DNA of 64,000 bases from Acanthacorydalis orientalis (Eukaryota > Arthropoda > Insecta > Megaloptera > Corydalidae): NCBI GenBank assembly GCA_034766995.1, contig CM068322.1, positions 34,770,439 to 34,834,438 of the forward strand, written 5' to 3'. Position 1 is the stretch's first letter. Each line of letters begins with the position of its first letter. Shown piece after piece: positions 22,191 through 32,964 of this stretch. The notes below the pieces were generated by a model that saw only the letters and a list, made by a program, of their open reading frames with translations, did not search any database and was not told the origin of the DNA. The translations under genes were made by a program, and so were the position numbers.

Positions 22191-23515
22191 TTAGTCACAA
22201 AGGCAGAACTGTGTTGTGAAATTTTCGTTTGTTTATTTTCCTCGAATCATCTTAGTCTATCATTCATAAACAGATAACTCGTCGAAGAGTATATTGAGAC
22301 ATTCATCAATTTTTTGATGAATTCATTAGCACAAAAAAAACTGAATTATATTTCTTAAATGAACTCTGTTTCCCTTCATAGACCATGATATAAATTCCTA
22401 ATTAATTAAGCTAAGGAATACAACTACAAGCAATAAACTTCTGGACTAAATTATTTAATAAATTTATAAAATAATCTAAAAAATCATACATTTTTTTCAT
22501 TATCAATACAAGTAATCGAGAATCTATTTTCATATTTTTCTAATCATATTTTTTAAAAATATAACCAAACACACCCACACATATTTATGTATAGCTAAAT
22601 GTACAAAAATGCAACTAAAAAAAAAAAATATGAATAAAGGAAATATGAATAAATGAATAAGGGACACGTCGTACGAAATTAATTGTTCGAACCGAAATTT
22701 CCATACGATATTCAACAATGAATGTCGAACGAAAACGAGCTTATGTATGAACGAGTGTGTGCGTATGTGTGGAAGGCAACAAGACTGCTACAGAAATAAT
22801 TTATAAGCAACATCAAAAGCATTACTTTATGAATAGTTTCGATGTTAAAGTTCGCCAGCCTACAGGCATCTCAAATATGTGTCTAACCCCTGAGCACCGA
22901 GCCAGAATATAAAGCGTTACACACTTCTATTACTCTATAATACTATCCCGGCTATTAGTTTTCTACTAGACAAATAATATATCGTATGAAAAATATAAAC
23001 GGGTCGCGGCGTTCACTTCTCCCGCTCGCTCGACGCAAAACTTAACAATAACCGAGCGTCGAACATGTTAGACGTTTCGGTTTGTTTTCGATGAAGTTTC
23101 ACTGCTCGAGGATTTTATTAGTATTTCCTATACGGATCACACGTACAGACAATGTATCAACACACACACACACTGACTTCAACTGTAAAAGTAACAATAG
23201 TTGTATCAAAATTTTATACAACTCGTGTACATTTCACATAAAGTGGATGAAAATAAATATGAAAAAAGAGAAAATTGCTAGGATTCGAAGTTTAAAAACT
23301 AATTACACGGATAAAAAGTATGTGTAAATCGTAAAAAAAAGACTACATGGAAATGGTTATGTATGTAAATGAGATATGTAAATTCTCGACCCTAGTTTGT
23401 CTATTTAAATCATTTAAAGGTCATTCAGTCTGGGAGGAATTTAATTAAAGAACAACTACCCTTTCTTTTATCATTAAAAATACTACGCGGCCAAAATTAA
23501 AATCGATATTTGCAG
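22191..23515. other. AT-rich stretch, no gene seen
   Basis: Short frames only. A (CA)n run lies at 23159-23174. Confidence 0.5.
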
Positions 23516-23553
23516 ACATGTTGGGAATGAAATCGATATTACACACAGAAACT

Positions 23554-23557
<4 letters not shown>

Positions 23558-23622
<65 letters not shown>
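23558..23622. repeat. (TA)n microsatellite
   Basis: About 32 TA units. Confidence 0.97.
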
Positions 23623-23624
<2 letters not shown>

Positions 23625-23869
23625 TAATACCAGCTTTATATTCAATATAATCATATATTCCTTTAAAAAATATATCACACTGGTAATATTCGACAGTTTA
23701 ATATAAGAGGAAAATAAAAATATTTTAATAAGAATGAATTTCTGGCCACACTTTTCTATCTGAAATATAATGACAAATATTTTTCTACCACAATGACATA
23801 ATTGTCTATTTTTCAATCTGTTGTCCTGTCAGTGTGTTATCCTAATAATTTCGTGAATCATTCGTTGGT

Positions 23870-23963
23870 TAACCTACCAATACTAGTTTCAGTTCTTGAG
23901 TCACATTCAGATAGGTTTGTAGGTACTGACGATGATACAAGAACCGAAACTAATAATGTTAGA
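23870..23963. repeat. Paired palindromic hairpin repeat, copy 2
   Basis: Left arm ACCAATACTAGTTTCAGTTCTTG and right arm CAAGAACCGAAACTAATAATG are inverted, with a CTGA(A/C)(T/G)ATG-type motif in each arm near the loop. Confidence 0.7.
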
Positions 23964-24990
23964 TAAAAACTCAAGTGGCTTTTCAGAATGATGCACATAT
24001 TTTAATTTAATTAAGTTTAATCTAGGCATAATGGAGATACATTTTTGAGATTGATGTCTTGATAATCAAAAAGAGAAGAAAAGTAGTGAAAATGTGGAAT
24101 AACAGCATCAGGAAGCGTATAAGTAAGAATAAGAAAAAGATTATTAATCAATTATTAGACACTTTTAATAATATTTTTTTAATCATTTATGGGAGAGTGA
24201 ATATGGCATGTATTCAAATATATTAACAAATTTATTTATGAAGAATTCGTTTCAAATTTTGAATCTTTTAAGAGAATTGAAATCAGATATGTTAAAAAAG
24301 AATTACTATTTTTTATAGAAAACAAAATAAATGTAAAAACCGTAAGTACAAATCTTAATAAAATAAATAATAAGAAAACAGCAAACAATAAAAATCCACA
24401 ATAGAGGCAATTAAGTAAAAAAAAAAACATGTCTAGAGAATTCGAATTCTCTTGACATTTACTTGAAGATACTCCCGAAGCTAAAATCACTCCTGATGTC
24501 TTCAATTTATATATTCAAATGACCTTAAATACATTTTAAGACATCGTAATTAAACACTGGATCCGAATAAAAAACTGTTAATTTGTTAAACCTTGATCGT
24601 ATATTGATTTCTACCTTGATTATGCTTTGAATCAATTCGACATTCACTAGCACGTCATACTCTTAACTGTGACAAAAAAAAGACATATACTAAAATAAAG
24701 GTTTAATTAATTAACGAACAGCATTAATTATTTAAAAATAATAATACGTTCGAGTCGAAAAAACGGGTGGTGGGGAGGAGGTGACGAGACGAAGAGAGAG
24801 AATGTATATAGAATTTATACCGTGCTCGTACGGAGAAGACATAAAGAGCTGAAATTTACAATTTCAAATACGAGATATTGTGTTATTATTAGACCGTTCA
24901 ACATTACGATTATTAAAGGAAAACCCGTCACAGACAGACGTACATCTCCACTCTAAACCCACACTTTAACTATATTATTATTTAATTAAA
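23964..24990. other. AT-rich stretch, no gene seen
   Basis: The minus-strand frame at 24236-24505 is Phe/Leu-rich and low in complexity, without recognised homology. Nothing else is supported. Confidence 0.5.
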
Positions 24991-24997
24991 ATTACCG

Positions 24998-25175
24998 TAA
25001 TGGAAGCGACATGTGAGCGACGACAGAGACGACACGATCGCACATCGATTGTACCGGCGTCTCTGTCAGACACGCCGCACGGCCTATGCGTCGGATCGAA
25101 CCGCCGACCAGCCGGAACAGAACCGTGTCTCTGTCGCGCGTCCGCCTTCGCGGCGACCGTTTCCAATGCTGCATT
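24998..25175. other. GC-rich island downstream of the LIM gene exon
   Basis: CpG-dense block with overlapping open frames of 60-65 codons in several frames on both strands. That is typical of GC-rich DNA lacking stops rather than of one real gene. It lies 1.4 kb beyond the LIM stop codon in the direction of transcription. It could belong to a downstream untranslated exon, given the splice donor at 26472, but this is inference. Confidence 0.3.
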
Positions 25176-25209
25176 TACATTTTGTGATGGTTGAGATACG
25201 TGGACAGTA

Positions 25210-26465
25210 ATTATCTTATCGCCGTAGGGTGAAGAAGAGAAAAGGGTTAAATGACCACTGCGTATGATGGGGTATTGTATTATAAATTAATGCTGAAAAA
25301 ACGTTCCTTTTATGTTTTAATACTGAGATCTTTTTTGCATACGTCCGATGCCTTTTTTATTAGTTTATTTCATTGACGTATCGTTCTGTTGACTTGAACA
25401 GAAAAAGGAGGACTTCCAGTTGAAAATGGTCAGCTGGAATTGGATAATTAATTGTCACTTCCTTCTAATATAACGAAAATTACAGACCGTTATCGTATGT
25501 TCTTGTTTTCTTTTTTTCAAACGATAAACGAAGAATATTATTTTATATGGTAAATTCCTTAAATAAATAAAACTCAATTTGTAAATTCAGCATCGATAGA
25601 AAATATACTGAAATGCAACATAATTGAATAGCAAACAGACTGGCGAAATTTGTCTAATGAAACATTTTACAACGTCGCTTAAAATGAGTCGTTTTTTCTA
25701 TTAGTTCCATTCTTAATAAAAATTAAACATTTAAATCAGATTCGAACTCAATACAATTATTCAATAAAATAGAAACTCTTGTTATAAGGCAACCAAGAAT
25801 ATAAAAATCAGTACTGAATTTCCTATTTCTTATTATAAACAGTTTGTCAAACATTTTATTGAGGTGAAAAAAAAACATTAGGACAAAAACTTTTAATAAA
25901 GACAGATTTTTGAATTTCCTTCCCTTACAAACAATTTATCAGATGAAACTAAATCCATTATTTAACCTTTTTTTTAGACAAAACTATTTTTTTTTCGAGT
26001 GGAAGATATAGAATTCATACGTGGAAATAAAGAGTTTCCTTACATCCATTACTGTAATACGAATATTAAAAAGGGTTCCTTAACTGAAAAAATATAATAT
26101 TGTGTTCTTAATACTAGAGTCTTAAGAGAGAAGATCTGAAGTGAATAGTAATGTTAAATTATTGTATTCTATTAGCAATGTTGATAAGAAATATAGAAGA
26201 CATTTTATTTACTTCACTACTGTTTTGAAAATTCGATAAAACTGTTATAAAAATCCTACTGTGTTGAAACAGAAGAAATGATACTGAAAAATTGAACAAG
26301 TTCTATATTTATTTCATAATTGACTGAACGATTCTATATCTTAAAATAAGTTTTCAATCTTAAAATAACTGATATCCTTGAAATACATTCTACATTATGC
26401 CACGAAAAAAATGTTATATACCTTGTTTCAGTCGAATGACATTAATTAAAAATGAGTGATAAAGT
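25210..26465. other. AT-rich stretch, no gene seen
   Basis: No coding structure. TTTATT complements (minus-strand AATAAA) at about 26205 and 26306 are possible polyadenylation signals for the LIM gene, but such hexamers are frequent by chance here. Confidence 0.4.
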
Positions 26466-26466
26466 G

Positions 26467-26473
26467 ACTCACC
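26467..26473 (-). other. Candidate splice donor after the LIM stop codon
   Basis: On the minus strand the GC-rich exon ends AGCG and continues GTGAGTCAC, a strong match to the GTRAGT donor consensus. It lies about 80 nt after the TGA at 26553. If used, it gives a 3' untranslated intron, or an alternative exon that bypasses the stop. Confidence 0.4.
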
Positions 26474-26552
26474 GCTGCACGTAGGCTCCAAACGTGTTTA
26501 CGTCGCCGACCCCAGCCAACAGCATGAGTAGCACTGGGTGGAGCCGGGTCGC

Positions 26553-26856
26553 TCAGTCACGACTACGTCGCGGCCGTCCGACTTTGCCTTTACGTACAGG
26601 TCCTCCGGCCGGCGTCGATCCTTTGAGCAGTTTGTGCCAATCCTGTTCGCACACGAGGCTTCCGGCTAGCATATAGTACCGATCGCCGGGTACCAGATGC
26701 GCGCCGCATTTCGAACATGCGAAGCACTTGAGGTGGAATACGAGATGGGGCAACGGCGCGGCACTCAACTGGTGGCCGCCGCCCGTTCGCATCACCAGCT
26801 CGTTCGCCGGGATCGTCTGACCGCACGCCGAACACGCGCCGGTGTTGCCGAACATT
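26553..26856 (-). CDS. LMO4-like LIM-only protein, exon with second LIM domain and C-terminus
   Basis: Probably a LIM-only transcriptional cofactor: these proteins bind no DNA and bridge partners such as LDB/Chip in the nucleus. The exon gives 100 residues from FGNTGACSACGQTIP to KVGRPRRSRD and stops at TGA. Zinc ligands fit a LIM domain: C8, C11, H41 and C44, then C47, C50, C69 and D72. The core CSACGQ-IPA-ELVMR, FHLKCF-C and LVPGDR-Y---GSL-CE closely follows the second LIM of LMO4. The tail matches, from memory, the insect CG5708 type. A splice acceptor (pyrimidine tract, then GCAG) ends at 26857, so the ATG at 26855 is internal and one base belongs to a split codon. C11 to H41 is about 11 residues longer than in vertebrate LMO4. 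The first LIM exon was not found within the window. Confidence 0.88.
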
Positions 26857-26885
26857 CTGCAATCAGAGGAAGAGATTGTGTGTGT
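26857..26885 (-). other. Splice acceptor of the LIM exon
   Basis: Read on the minus strand: CACACACACACAATCTCTTC, then CTCTGATTGCAG, giving a pyrimidine-rich tract and an AG immediately before the exon. The CA run (a TG run on the plus strand) forms part of the tract. Confidence 0.8.
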
Positions 26886-27046
26886 GTGATTAACAGGTCG
26901 GGAAGTGGAGGATCTAAAAATAAAGAGTCGTGCGGGGAATGTTTCGAAAAAAAGACTTGGTTCGAAGTTCCGACATTGTGGCTAAATTCAGTTTCACGGA
27001 TGAATTCTCTTTTCCATACCGTACTCCAAATTTGACTCAGAATTTA

Positions 27047-27120
27047 TTAAACATTTTATGACTTGTGGGATGAGAGAAAAAATCGTTTGCGGAAGCATCT
27101 TTTCACAGACGAATACTTTT
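27047..27120 (-). repeat. R1 dispersed repeat, weak partial copy
   Basis: AAACATTTTATGACTTGTGGGATGAGAGAAAAAATCGTTTGC resembles the R1 tail. It ends where mariner family 2 begins. Confidence 0.4.
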
Positions 27121-27136
27121 TTCACCCAGCATACTA

Positions 27137-27687
27137 TTAGGTTGGTAGAAAAATAATTGCGGTTTGTGACGTTCAAATTCATATACATTTTTCTCTTTTT
27201 TGGTTTCCATAGCTGTTTTAAGTGGTGCAGAACTGTTAGATGACCAACGCCTAACTTTTGTGGAAGTTCTCGAATTGTTGTGCTTCGTTTTGATTCAACT
27301 AACGCCTTCACTTGATCGTTATGCACTGAAGAAGGACGCCGGCGACCTTCTTCACCCCCAGCCCGAAATTTTTGGAACCATCATCGCACCGCACGTTCCT
27401 TACCACCACCCACACCAAAAGCATCGTTTAGTTTATGAACAGTTTCTGTTGCTTTACCGCCCATTTTAAACTCGTACAAAAAATGCATTTATTTACTTCT
27501 TTTCGATCTTTAATTCAACAGCTCAGTTTCAAGCAAATAAAACAAAGTCGATGTCACCAAAATACAGACCGAAAAATCACTTTAAAATGATATTAACATG
27601 AATACGATGAAATGATACCCTTCCATTGAAAAAAATTAAGGTTTGAATTCAGAAAACAAAAATCGCAATTATTTTCTACCAACCTAA
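27137..27687 (-). mobile_element. Mariner family 2, internally deleted, with intact ends and TA duplication
   Basis: Terminal repeats TTAGGTTGGTAGAAAAATAA (27137) and the inverted TTATTTTCTACCAACCTAA (ending 27687) are flanked by TA on both sides. On the minus strand the N-terminal transposase half is readable with a frameshift: MGGKATETVHKLNDAFG, RWFQKFRAGGE, then VHNDQVKALVESKRSTTIRE and LGVGHLTVLHHLKQ. This is the paired-type helix-turn-helix of irritans-like mariners. After HLKQLWKPKK it runs straight into the terminal repeat, so the catalytic D,D34D half is deleted. The 551-bp remnant is non-autonomous. It lies about 280 bp upstream of the LIM exon, inside that gene's intron if the gene extends to higher coordinates. 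Confidence 0.9.
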
Positions 27688-27689
27688 TA

Positions 27690-28830
27690 CAAAAAAATCT
27701 TCTAATAAATTATCATCAACCATATCAGATTATTTCTTATGCGATGACATTATCCTTAAAGCACCGAATTACAGAAAAAAATAATTTTATTTTATAAAAA
27801 TGTTTGTCTAGGTGAAAGAAAAATTCATTTAGAAAAAGATGCCGTTTTCTGTTATTTATACACATTTTCGAATATCATTCAGATATAAATTAAAACATGG
27901 AACTGAATCAGAAAATAGAGATCAAATTCTTTATGTTAATTAAGACAATTATTTTTTTTAATGATTAATTTCATTTTATAAAGAAAATCGTTGGGTGTCT
28001 TCACAAATTATTACGGATGTAATGAGTTTGATTCCCAGCTATTGTTCAAGTTTGATTAAGAATTTTCTCTAGTATAGGTTATTTAAAAAAATAATAACAA
28101 CTTGAATATCAGATAAACATTGATACACAATAGCATTTTAATTGATTTAATCATTTCTCAGTATAATATTTAGTTAAGTGGTAGATGAACACCAGTCCGT
28201 ATAAAACAATCGACCGAACGAGAAACGAACCAAATCGAGCAAGATGACAAGATTAGAGAATCGCATTTATTAGATTTTAAAATGAATTGAAAAGACCACA
28301 ACACCGTTCGATACGATCGCGCGTACAGGATTGCCTTTTTATTAAATGCAATTCATTGTTATTAATTCGTCGGCTGACATATCCAGTTGTCAATGGCCCG
28401 CTTATGGCGTCGACGCTGAACGGGGGGGAAAAAAAAATTGTTATAACAGTGGATTAACATAAATATCAAAGTGCTGCTGCGTGCGTCGATTGTAATAACT
28501 CTTGACTACATTTCCGATTAATTAAAATATCCGTTCATCAAGGTTATTTCGTTTGATTTGTGTGATTGCGTTGCGGATTAATTGTACGCCATTGTTTATG
28601 CCGTACGTTAATTTTATATTTAATTAAAAATAGTTTATCTTGTTAATTTTTTTTTTTATTTCAACTCGTTCGATTCTATTGTTACGAGTTCGACGGTTCA
28701 GGAAGTGTTCGGTACGTTTCAGCGATTCTAGAACTGTTCTGTGTCGCTCTGTGACATTTTATGTACACTTTTTACCGTTCTGTTATGTGCTAGGGCGCTT
28801 TGAGAACGATCATATCGATATCAAAATACA
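27690..28830. other. AT-rich stretch, no gene seen
   Basis: No coding, RNA or mobile-element signal recognised. Confidence 0.5.
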
Positions 28831-28835
28831 ATTAA

Positions 28836-29455
28836 CCGTAGTAATCCTCAACCTTATATCTTCCGTATAAGGTTTTAAATATTCCTTATACAATCCATAT
28901 AAGGATAAGTATCCTAGCATGAGCACCTTATATATATATATACCTTATATTAATCTTATAAAGCATATAATCTTATAAAACAATATATGGATGATAGTGA
29001 CCTTCACCCCCACCTTATATATGGTTTGTATGAGGCGAATGTATTGAATTTAGATGTCGGGAAGAAATGATTTTTTCTTCCCTGACACCAAGCACATTAT
29101 GGAGTGAGGATTCAGTCCAAAGATGCCCTTTTCTTGAGTGTATACACGACTACGATGTTTTTTACGGGAATAACAACAACAATTTTGTAACTAAAAGAAT
29201 AGTTTATTTACACACACACACACTGTGTTGAATATATATTCACACACGATGCAGTCGGTCGTACACTGATGACGCTTGCTTATACACTGACTGAATTTTT
29301 TTACATTTTAAATCCACATCCCTCAGCACCCTCACAGCGTGATGCTTCCAGTTCACAGATGTGCCATCAATCAGTCGACCGGTCAGTAAAATATTTTCTC
29401 ATCAGTGAATTTATATGTTTCTATACGGTTCATATAAGGTTGAGGCTTACTAGGG
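28836..29455. mobile_element. PiggyBac-like miniature element (non-autonomous)
   Basis: TTAA (28832-28835) precedes CCGTAGTAATCCTCAACCTT. The other end, ending 29455, is the inverted equivalent: AAGGTTGAGGCTTACTAGGG followed by TAAG, a one-base change from TTAA-type flanking. TTAA target and C-rich termini are as in piggyBac. Near the left end ACCTTATAT/ATATAAGG is repeated about ten times in both orientations (28850-29030). No transposase frame in 620 bp. Superfamily assignment is inference from the ends. Confidence 0.55.
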
Positions 29456-29523
29456 TAAGAAACAATCAAAAATGAACAATAAATATCTACTGAACATTTT
29501 CATCATGAGAAGTAGTCATTCCT

Positions 29524-29525
<2 letters not shown>

Positions 29526-29589
<64 letters not shown>
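29526..29589. repeat. (TA)n microsatellite
   Basis: About 32 TA units. The 130-codon frame across it (29472-29864) is a repeat artefact. Confidence 0.97.
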
Positions 29590-29594
<5 letters not shown>

Positions 29595-29788
29595 TATTTC
29601 TCTAGATATAAATCAAAAAATCGAATTAAATCACAACAGTTCACCTGTGAAACTCAATTTTTAGTCAGAGTAACAGAAATGTATTGTAAAAATTTCTGTC
29701 TACCTATGACAGCAATAACTATAAAATTAAAAGACTTAGATAACAGAAAATTAATGTTATGTTCCTTATCTTCGAGATCACTATTCTT

Positions 29789-29888
29789 TCTTTTTCTTCC
29801 ACTACTGATTTCGTTTCACGACATCTTCAGATGGATACTAAATATCCGCCTGAGGATGCCGTAAGACGAAACCAATAGTGGAAAAAAA
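29789..29888. repeat. Paired palindromic hairpin repeat, copy 3
   Basis: TTTTTCTTCCACTACTGATTTCG on the left and CGAAACCAATAGTGGAAAAAAA on the right are inverted. Each arm carries CTGA(A/G)GATG near the loop. Confidence 0.78.
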
Positions 29889-29889
29889 A

Positions 29890-30170
29890 TATATAATCAT
29901 CTCGACAACAAAAATTCAAATCCAGGCACACAGAAAATAAACAAATTAGAAATAATTGAAATTTTTCAGACATATTCCGAATACTTTAAGAATATGCGTT
30001 CTGGACTTTTATGAAACGGTCCACGTTTCGATTCCTGTGGACTTAATTTAATCTTCTAACTTAGACGTACCGACCTTTCGTCCTCACATTCCATTTTTCA
30101 CAACATTTCCATTTTTTGGAAATGATATGGTTCAGAAAGAGAGCTCTTAACAGTGACCATGGACACTCTA
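29890..30170. other. No gene seen
   Basis: AT-rich sequence; possible decayed continuation of the transposase fragment that follows. Confidence 0.4.
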
Positions 30171-30174
30171 GCGG

Positions 30175-30465
30175 TTATGACTTGTTGATTTCTCCTACTA
30201 GAACCATGTACTTTGTTGAAATCGAGTCAATTCTTGCATCAGAAACGTTGTAATGGCTAAGCGTTACGGTAACACTAACACTGTCAATGTTTTCTGATGT
30301 TCTTACCGTTCTTCTGAACCATTCATGCTTTAAATTGAATATGAAACCAGTTTCCTCGAACTTTTGTACCCACAAATCGACGGCACGAGCGGTCGGTACT
30401 GGTTCACAGAGCGGAATGTCATAAGGATTGCGAAATAGCCGCTGTACAGTTGTAGCAGATTCGCT
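30175..30465 (-). pseudogene. Transposase-type helix-turn-helix fragment (DUF4817-like)
   Basis: An open minus-strand frame of about 95 codons without a proper start reads VQRLFRNPYDIPLCEPVP, then LWVQKFEETGFIFN, then RRTVRTSENIDSVSVTVTLS. This follows the insect transposon pattern of RA...R.FN.P.G.VPDRK, W...F..TG and RTVRTPENIE.VR.S...SPRRSARK found in DUF4817 proteins of mariner-like elements. Downstream residues decay quickly and no catalytic domain follows. It is a transposon relic, not a host gene. Confidence 0.7.
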
Positions 30466-30479
30466 ATTTTTTATAAAAT

Positions 30480-31840
30480 AATTTCATAGTGAAAGTTCGA
30501 TGTGGACAGGATCACTGCCTTCATATTTACCAAATGGCCACGAATAACTGGCAATGTATCAGGTTTATCTTCTCGCTCGCACGGTAAAGAATAAAAGTCT
30601 GATTTTAAAATGTCCTGGCGCTCTCGTTACAAACATCTTAGGATTAAGTCAGTTTTCATTAATTTGCTATCTTATCGACAGAATTACTAAAATGTTATAT
30701 TTGTAATTATTGAGAACGATTAGATGAGTGAAACTGAATACAGAATATGCCAAATGAATCGAACACATTTTTTTATAGAAAGTATGGTGGAGATAGTTTA
30801 ATTTGTACGATTCTCTGTTTCGGCGAAGAACTCACAATCAAATAATATCAGATTCATGAACTGATTCCATTAAAACGTTGCGGCAAATTCACAAACACGA
30901 CTAAACCCGTACGAAATCGTTCCAACATAATTTCTATAATAAACATTCACTCGAATCGATAACTTCATTGAACGAGTCCCCGTTTACCCAATAAACTAAA
31001 TCGAACAGACGATTAAATATTTACAGACGCGCAGAATACGCGAACCCGTGTACAACAGAATGATGAATTATGTTAACCTGGCGTACGCGAAACAATAACT
31101 AACGATATGAGTGCCGAGATAAAAAAAAAACCGTTCGATTAGCTGCCTAAGCGCCGGATCGGCGCAGCTCGAACCGTGTTTATCGCTTTCTACAAATGTT
31201 GTAAAGACGATAAGGTGCGGCATTCAATTCGCAAACTGTCTATAATATAATCCAATTAACAACGAAACTAATAATTTTCAGACCGTCGCCGCGCCATACA
31301 CCGTTTATAATTGGATTTGTTAATCACAGTGTTTTCACGGTCGGCACAAACGGAGAACGACGGGGGATGGTGTTTACTTACACTTTTTTTTTTGATGATT
31401 CTGTTCCACTGAAATTGAATTTCGTCACGTGTAACAGGAAAGGGAAAAATAGTTCGGTTTTCAATTATAAAATAATCAATCCACAGAAATTTTCAGAACG
31501 CAAATTAGTTGATCGTTCTAGAGCCCTAAAATTTAAATAACCAGCTCTAAATTTAACCCAAAAACTCTAACGGTTCTCTCAAACTAAAAAAAAATGCCTT
31601 TTCTATCATCAGACATTTTTCCGTGCACTTCCTTCTTTATCTATAAGGTTATACAATCTGTCGAGGATTTCCAATCATTGTCCATCAATTTATTGAATTT
31701 CATCCATAAACACTACTCGTAACTTTTATCCAAAACATGATTAATATTAAAAATCTATAACAGATTTATACATTCGATAATAGTGAAAAAAAAATCGACA
31801 GATATAACTGGAAGAGTATGAGATATTTCTAATATCTATT
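30480..31840. other. AT-rich stretch, no gene seen
   Basis: A slightly GC-richer patch at about 31140-31360 (GCGCCGGATCGGCGCAGCTCG) has no coding structure. Confidence 0.45.
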
Positions 31841-31844
31841 TCTA

Positions 31845-32029
31845 ATGCATTGACGACTTCATAGACTCGAAACTGACACCTTTTTTCGATAAGGGATTCA
31901 TTAATTATTCGACAGATTGAGTAAAGCTGTACAAAATAATGAGGAACATTCTGAGGATTGAAATGTATATATTTTTTCAATAAACATTCATTTTCTATAA
32001 AAAGACTGCGAATTAATTTACACACCTAA
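31845..32029 (+). mobile_element. Mariner family 1, 3' fragment
   Basis: GACGACTTCATAGACTCGAAACTGACA, TTTTTTCGATAAGGGATTCATT and GTAAAGCTGTACAAAATAATG are the C-terminal remnant. It ends with the inverted terminus GCGAATTAATTTACACACCTAA. The 5' half is absent. Confidence 0.75.
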
Positions 32030-32119
32030 TAAAATGAAACAAAGCCACACAGCTCCGTCCCTGCACACATGCCATGAACACTATTTCCAATATAATTAAC
32101 GCTTTTATATATTTGTTTG

Positions 32120-32191
<72 letters not shown>
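32120..32191. repeat. (TA)n microsatellite
   Basis: About 35 TA units ending in CACACACACA. Confidence 0.97.
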
Positions 32192-32200
<9 letters not shown>

Positions 32201-32384
32201 AATATATCTACACAGTTTCTCGCACATTAAAAGACACTAATTAAACTAACGACATGATTGATCTTTGGAGTCAAAGATTTGCTAAATGAAAAAAATATGA
32301 GGTCAACTCTGCATAACAGGTACACTTTAACTTGATTAAATTTAATTAATGCTTTCTAATAGGTTAGTTTCAACTAATTTAATT

Positions 32385-32386
32385 GC

Positions 32387-32470
<84 letters not shown>
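32385..32470. repeat. (TA)n microsatellite
   Basis: More than 40 TA units with one TACATA interruption. The longest tract noted. Confidence 0.97.
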
Positions 32471-32474
<4 letters not shown>

Positions 32475-32825
32475 AAGTTGAGGTCGGAGTGATTTATGTG
32501 TCATTAATTTTAATTATTGAATTTTATTCGGGTTAAACGTGTAATTGATATATCTACTTCTAGGAAACCGTTCAGATGCAAGAACATAACAAATGTACGA
32601 TGGAAACAGGAAGAGAAAACAATTCTAGTGTGTTTGTGTGTAACGTTAGCAGGTGGATTCGATGAAAGAGATTTTATTCCGCACAAACTGTTGATTTGTG
32701 TCGATGTTAAATGCGGTTTATAGTTTGAGAATGGGACGAAATAGCTTTGTATACAATTTGTATGGAATATTTAAAACTATTAACGACCTGTTCGGAACTT
32801 TTTTTTATCACTCGTTCTAATTTTA
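32471..32825. other. No gene seen
   Basis: A 68-codon frame (32517-32723) has no recognised domain. Confidence 0.45.
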
Positions 32826-32829
32826 TGTA

Positions 32830-32960
32830 TCAGGTTGGTAGGAAAATAATTGCGGTTTACGACCTTCAAATTCATATAGATTTTTCTCTTTTTTTGATTT
32901 TCTTAGGCGTTTCAGGTGTGCCAGAACTGTTGGATGACTAACGCTTCTTCTTTCAAGTGA
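32830..32960 (-). mobile_element. Mariner family 2, 3' end fragment
   Basis: TCAGGTTGGTAGGAAAATAATTGCGGTTTACGACCTTCAAATTCATATAGATTTTTC matches the plus-strand left end of the 27137 copy, followed by a GTGCCAGAACTGTTGGATGACTAACGC stretch equivalent to its helix-turn-helix end. The rest of the element is lost. Confidence 0.82.
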
Positions 32961-32964
32961 CGAC

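Noticed and set aside
24978..25210. Four overlapping 60-65-codon frames as small proteins
   Set aside because: All come from the same CpG-rich block in different frames, with no recognised family and no way to choose among them.
26697..27035. Plus-strand 112-codon frame opposite the LIM exon
   Set aside because: It is the antisense shadow of the LIM domain exon and runs into intron sequence.
29269..29475. 68-codon frame in the piggyBac-like element as a transposase
   Set aside because: Too short, with no DDD or cysteine-rich motifs.
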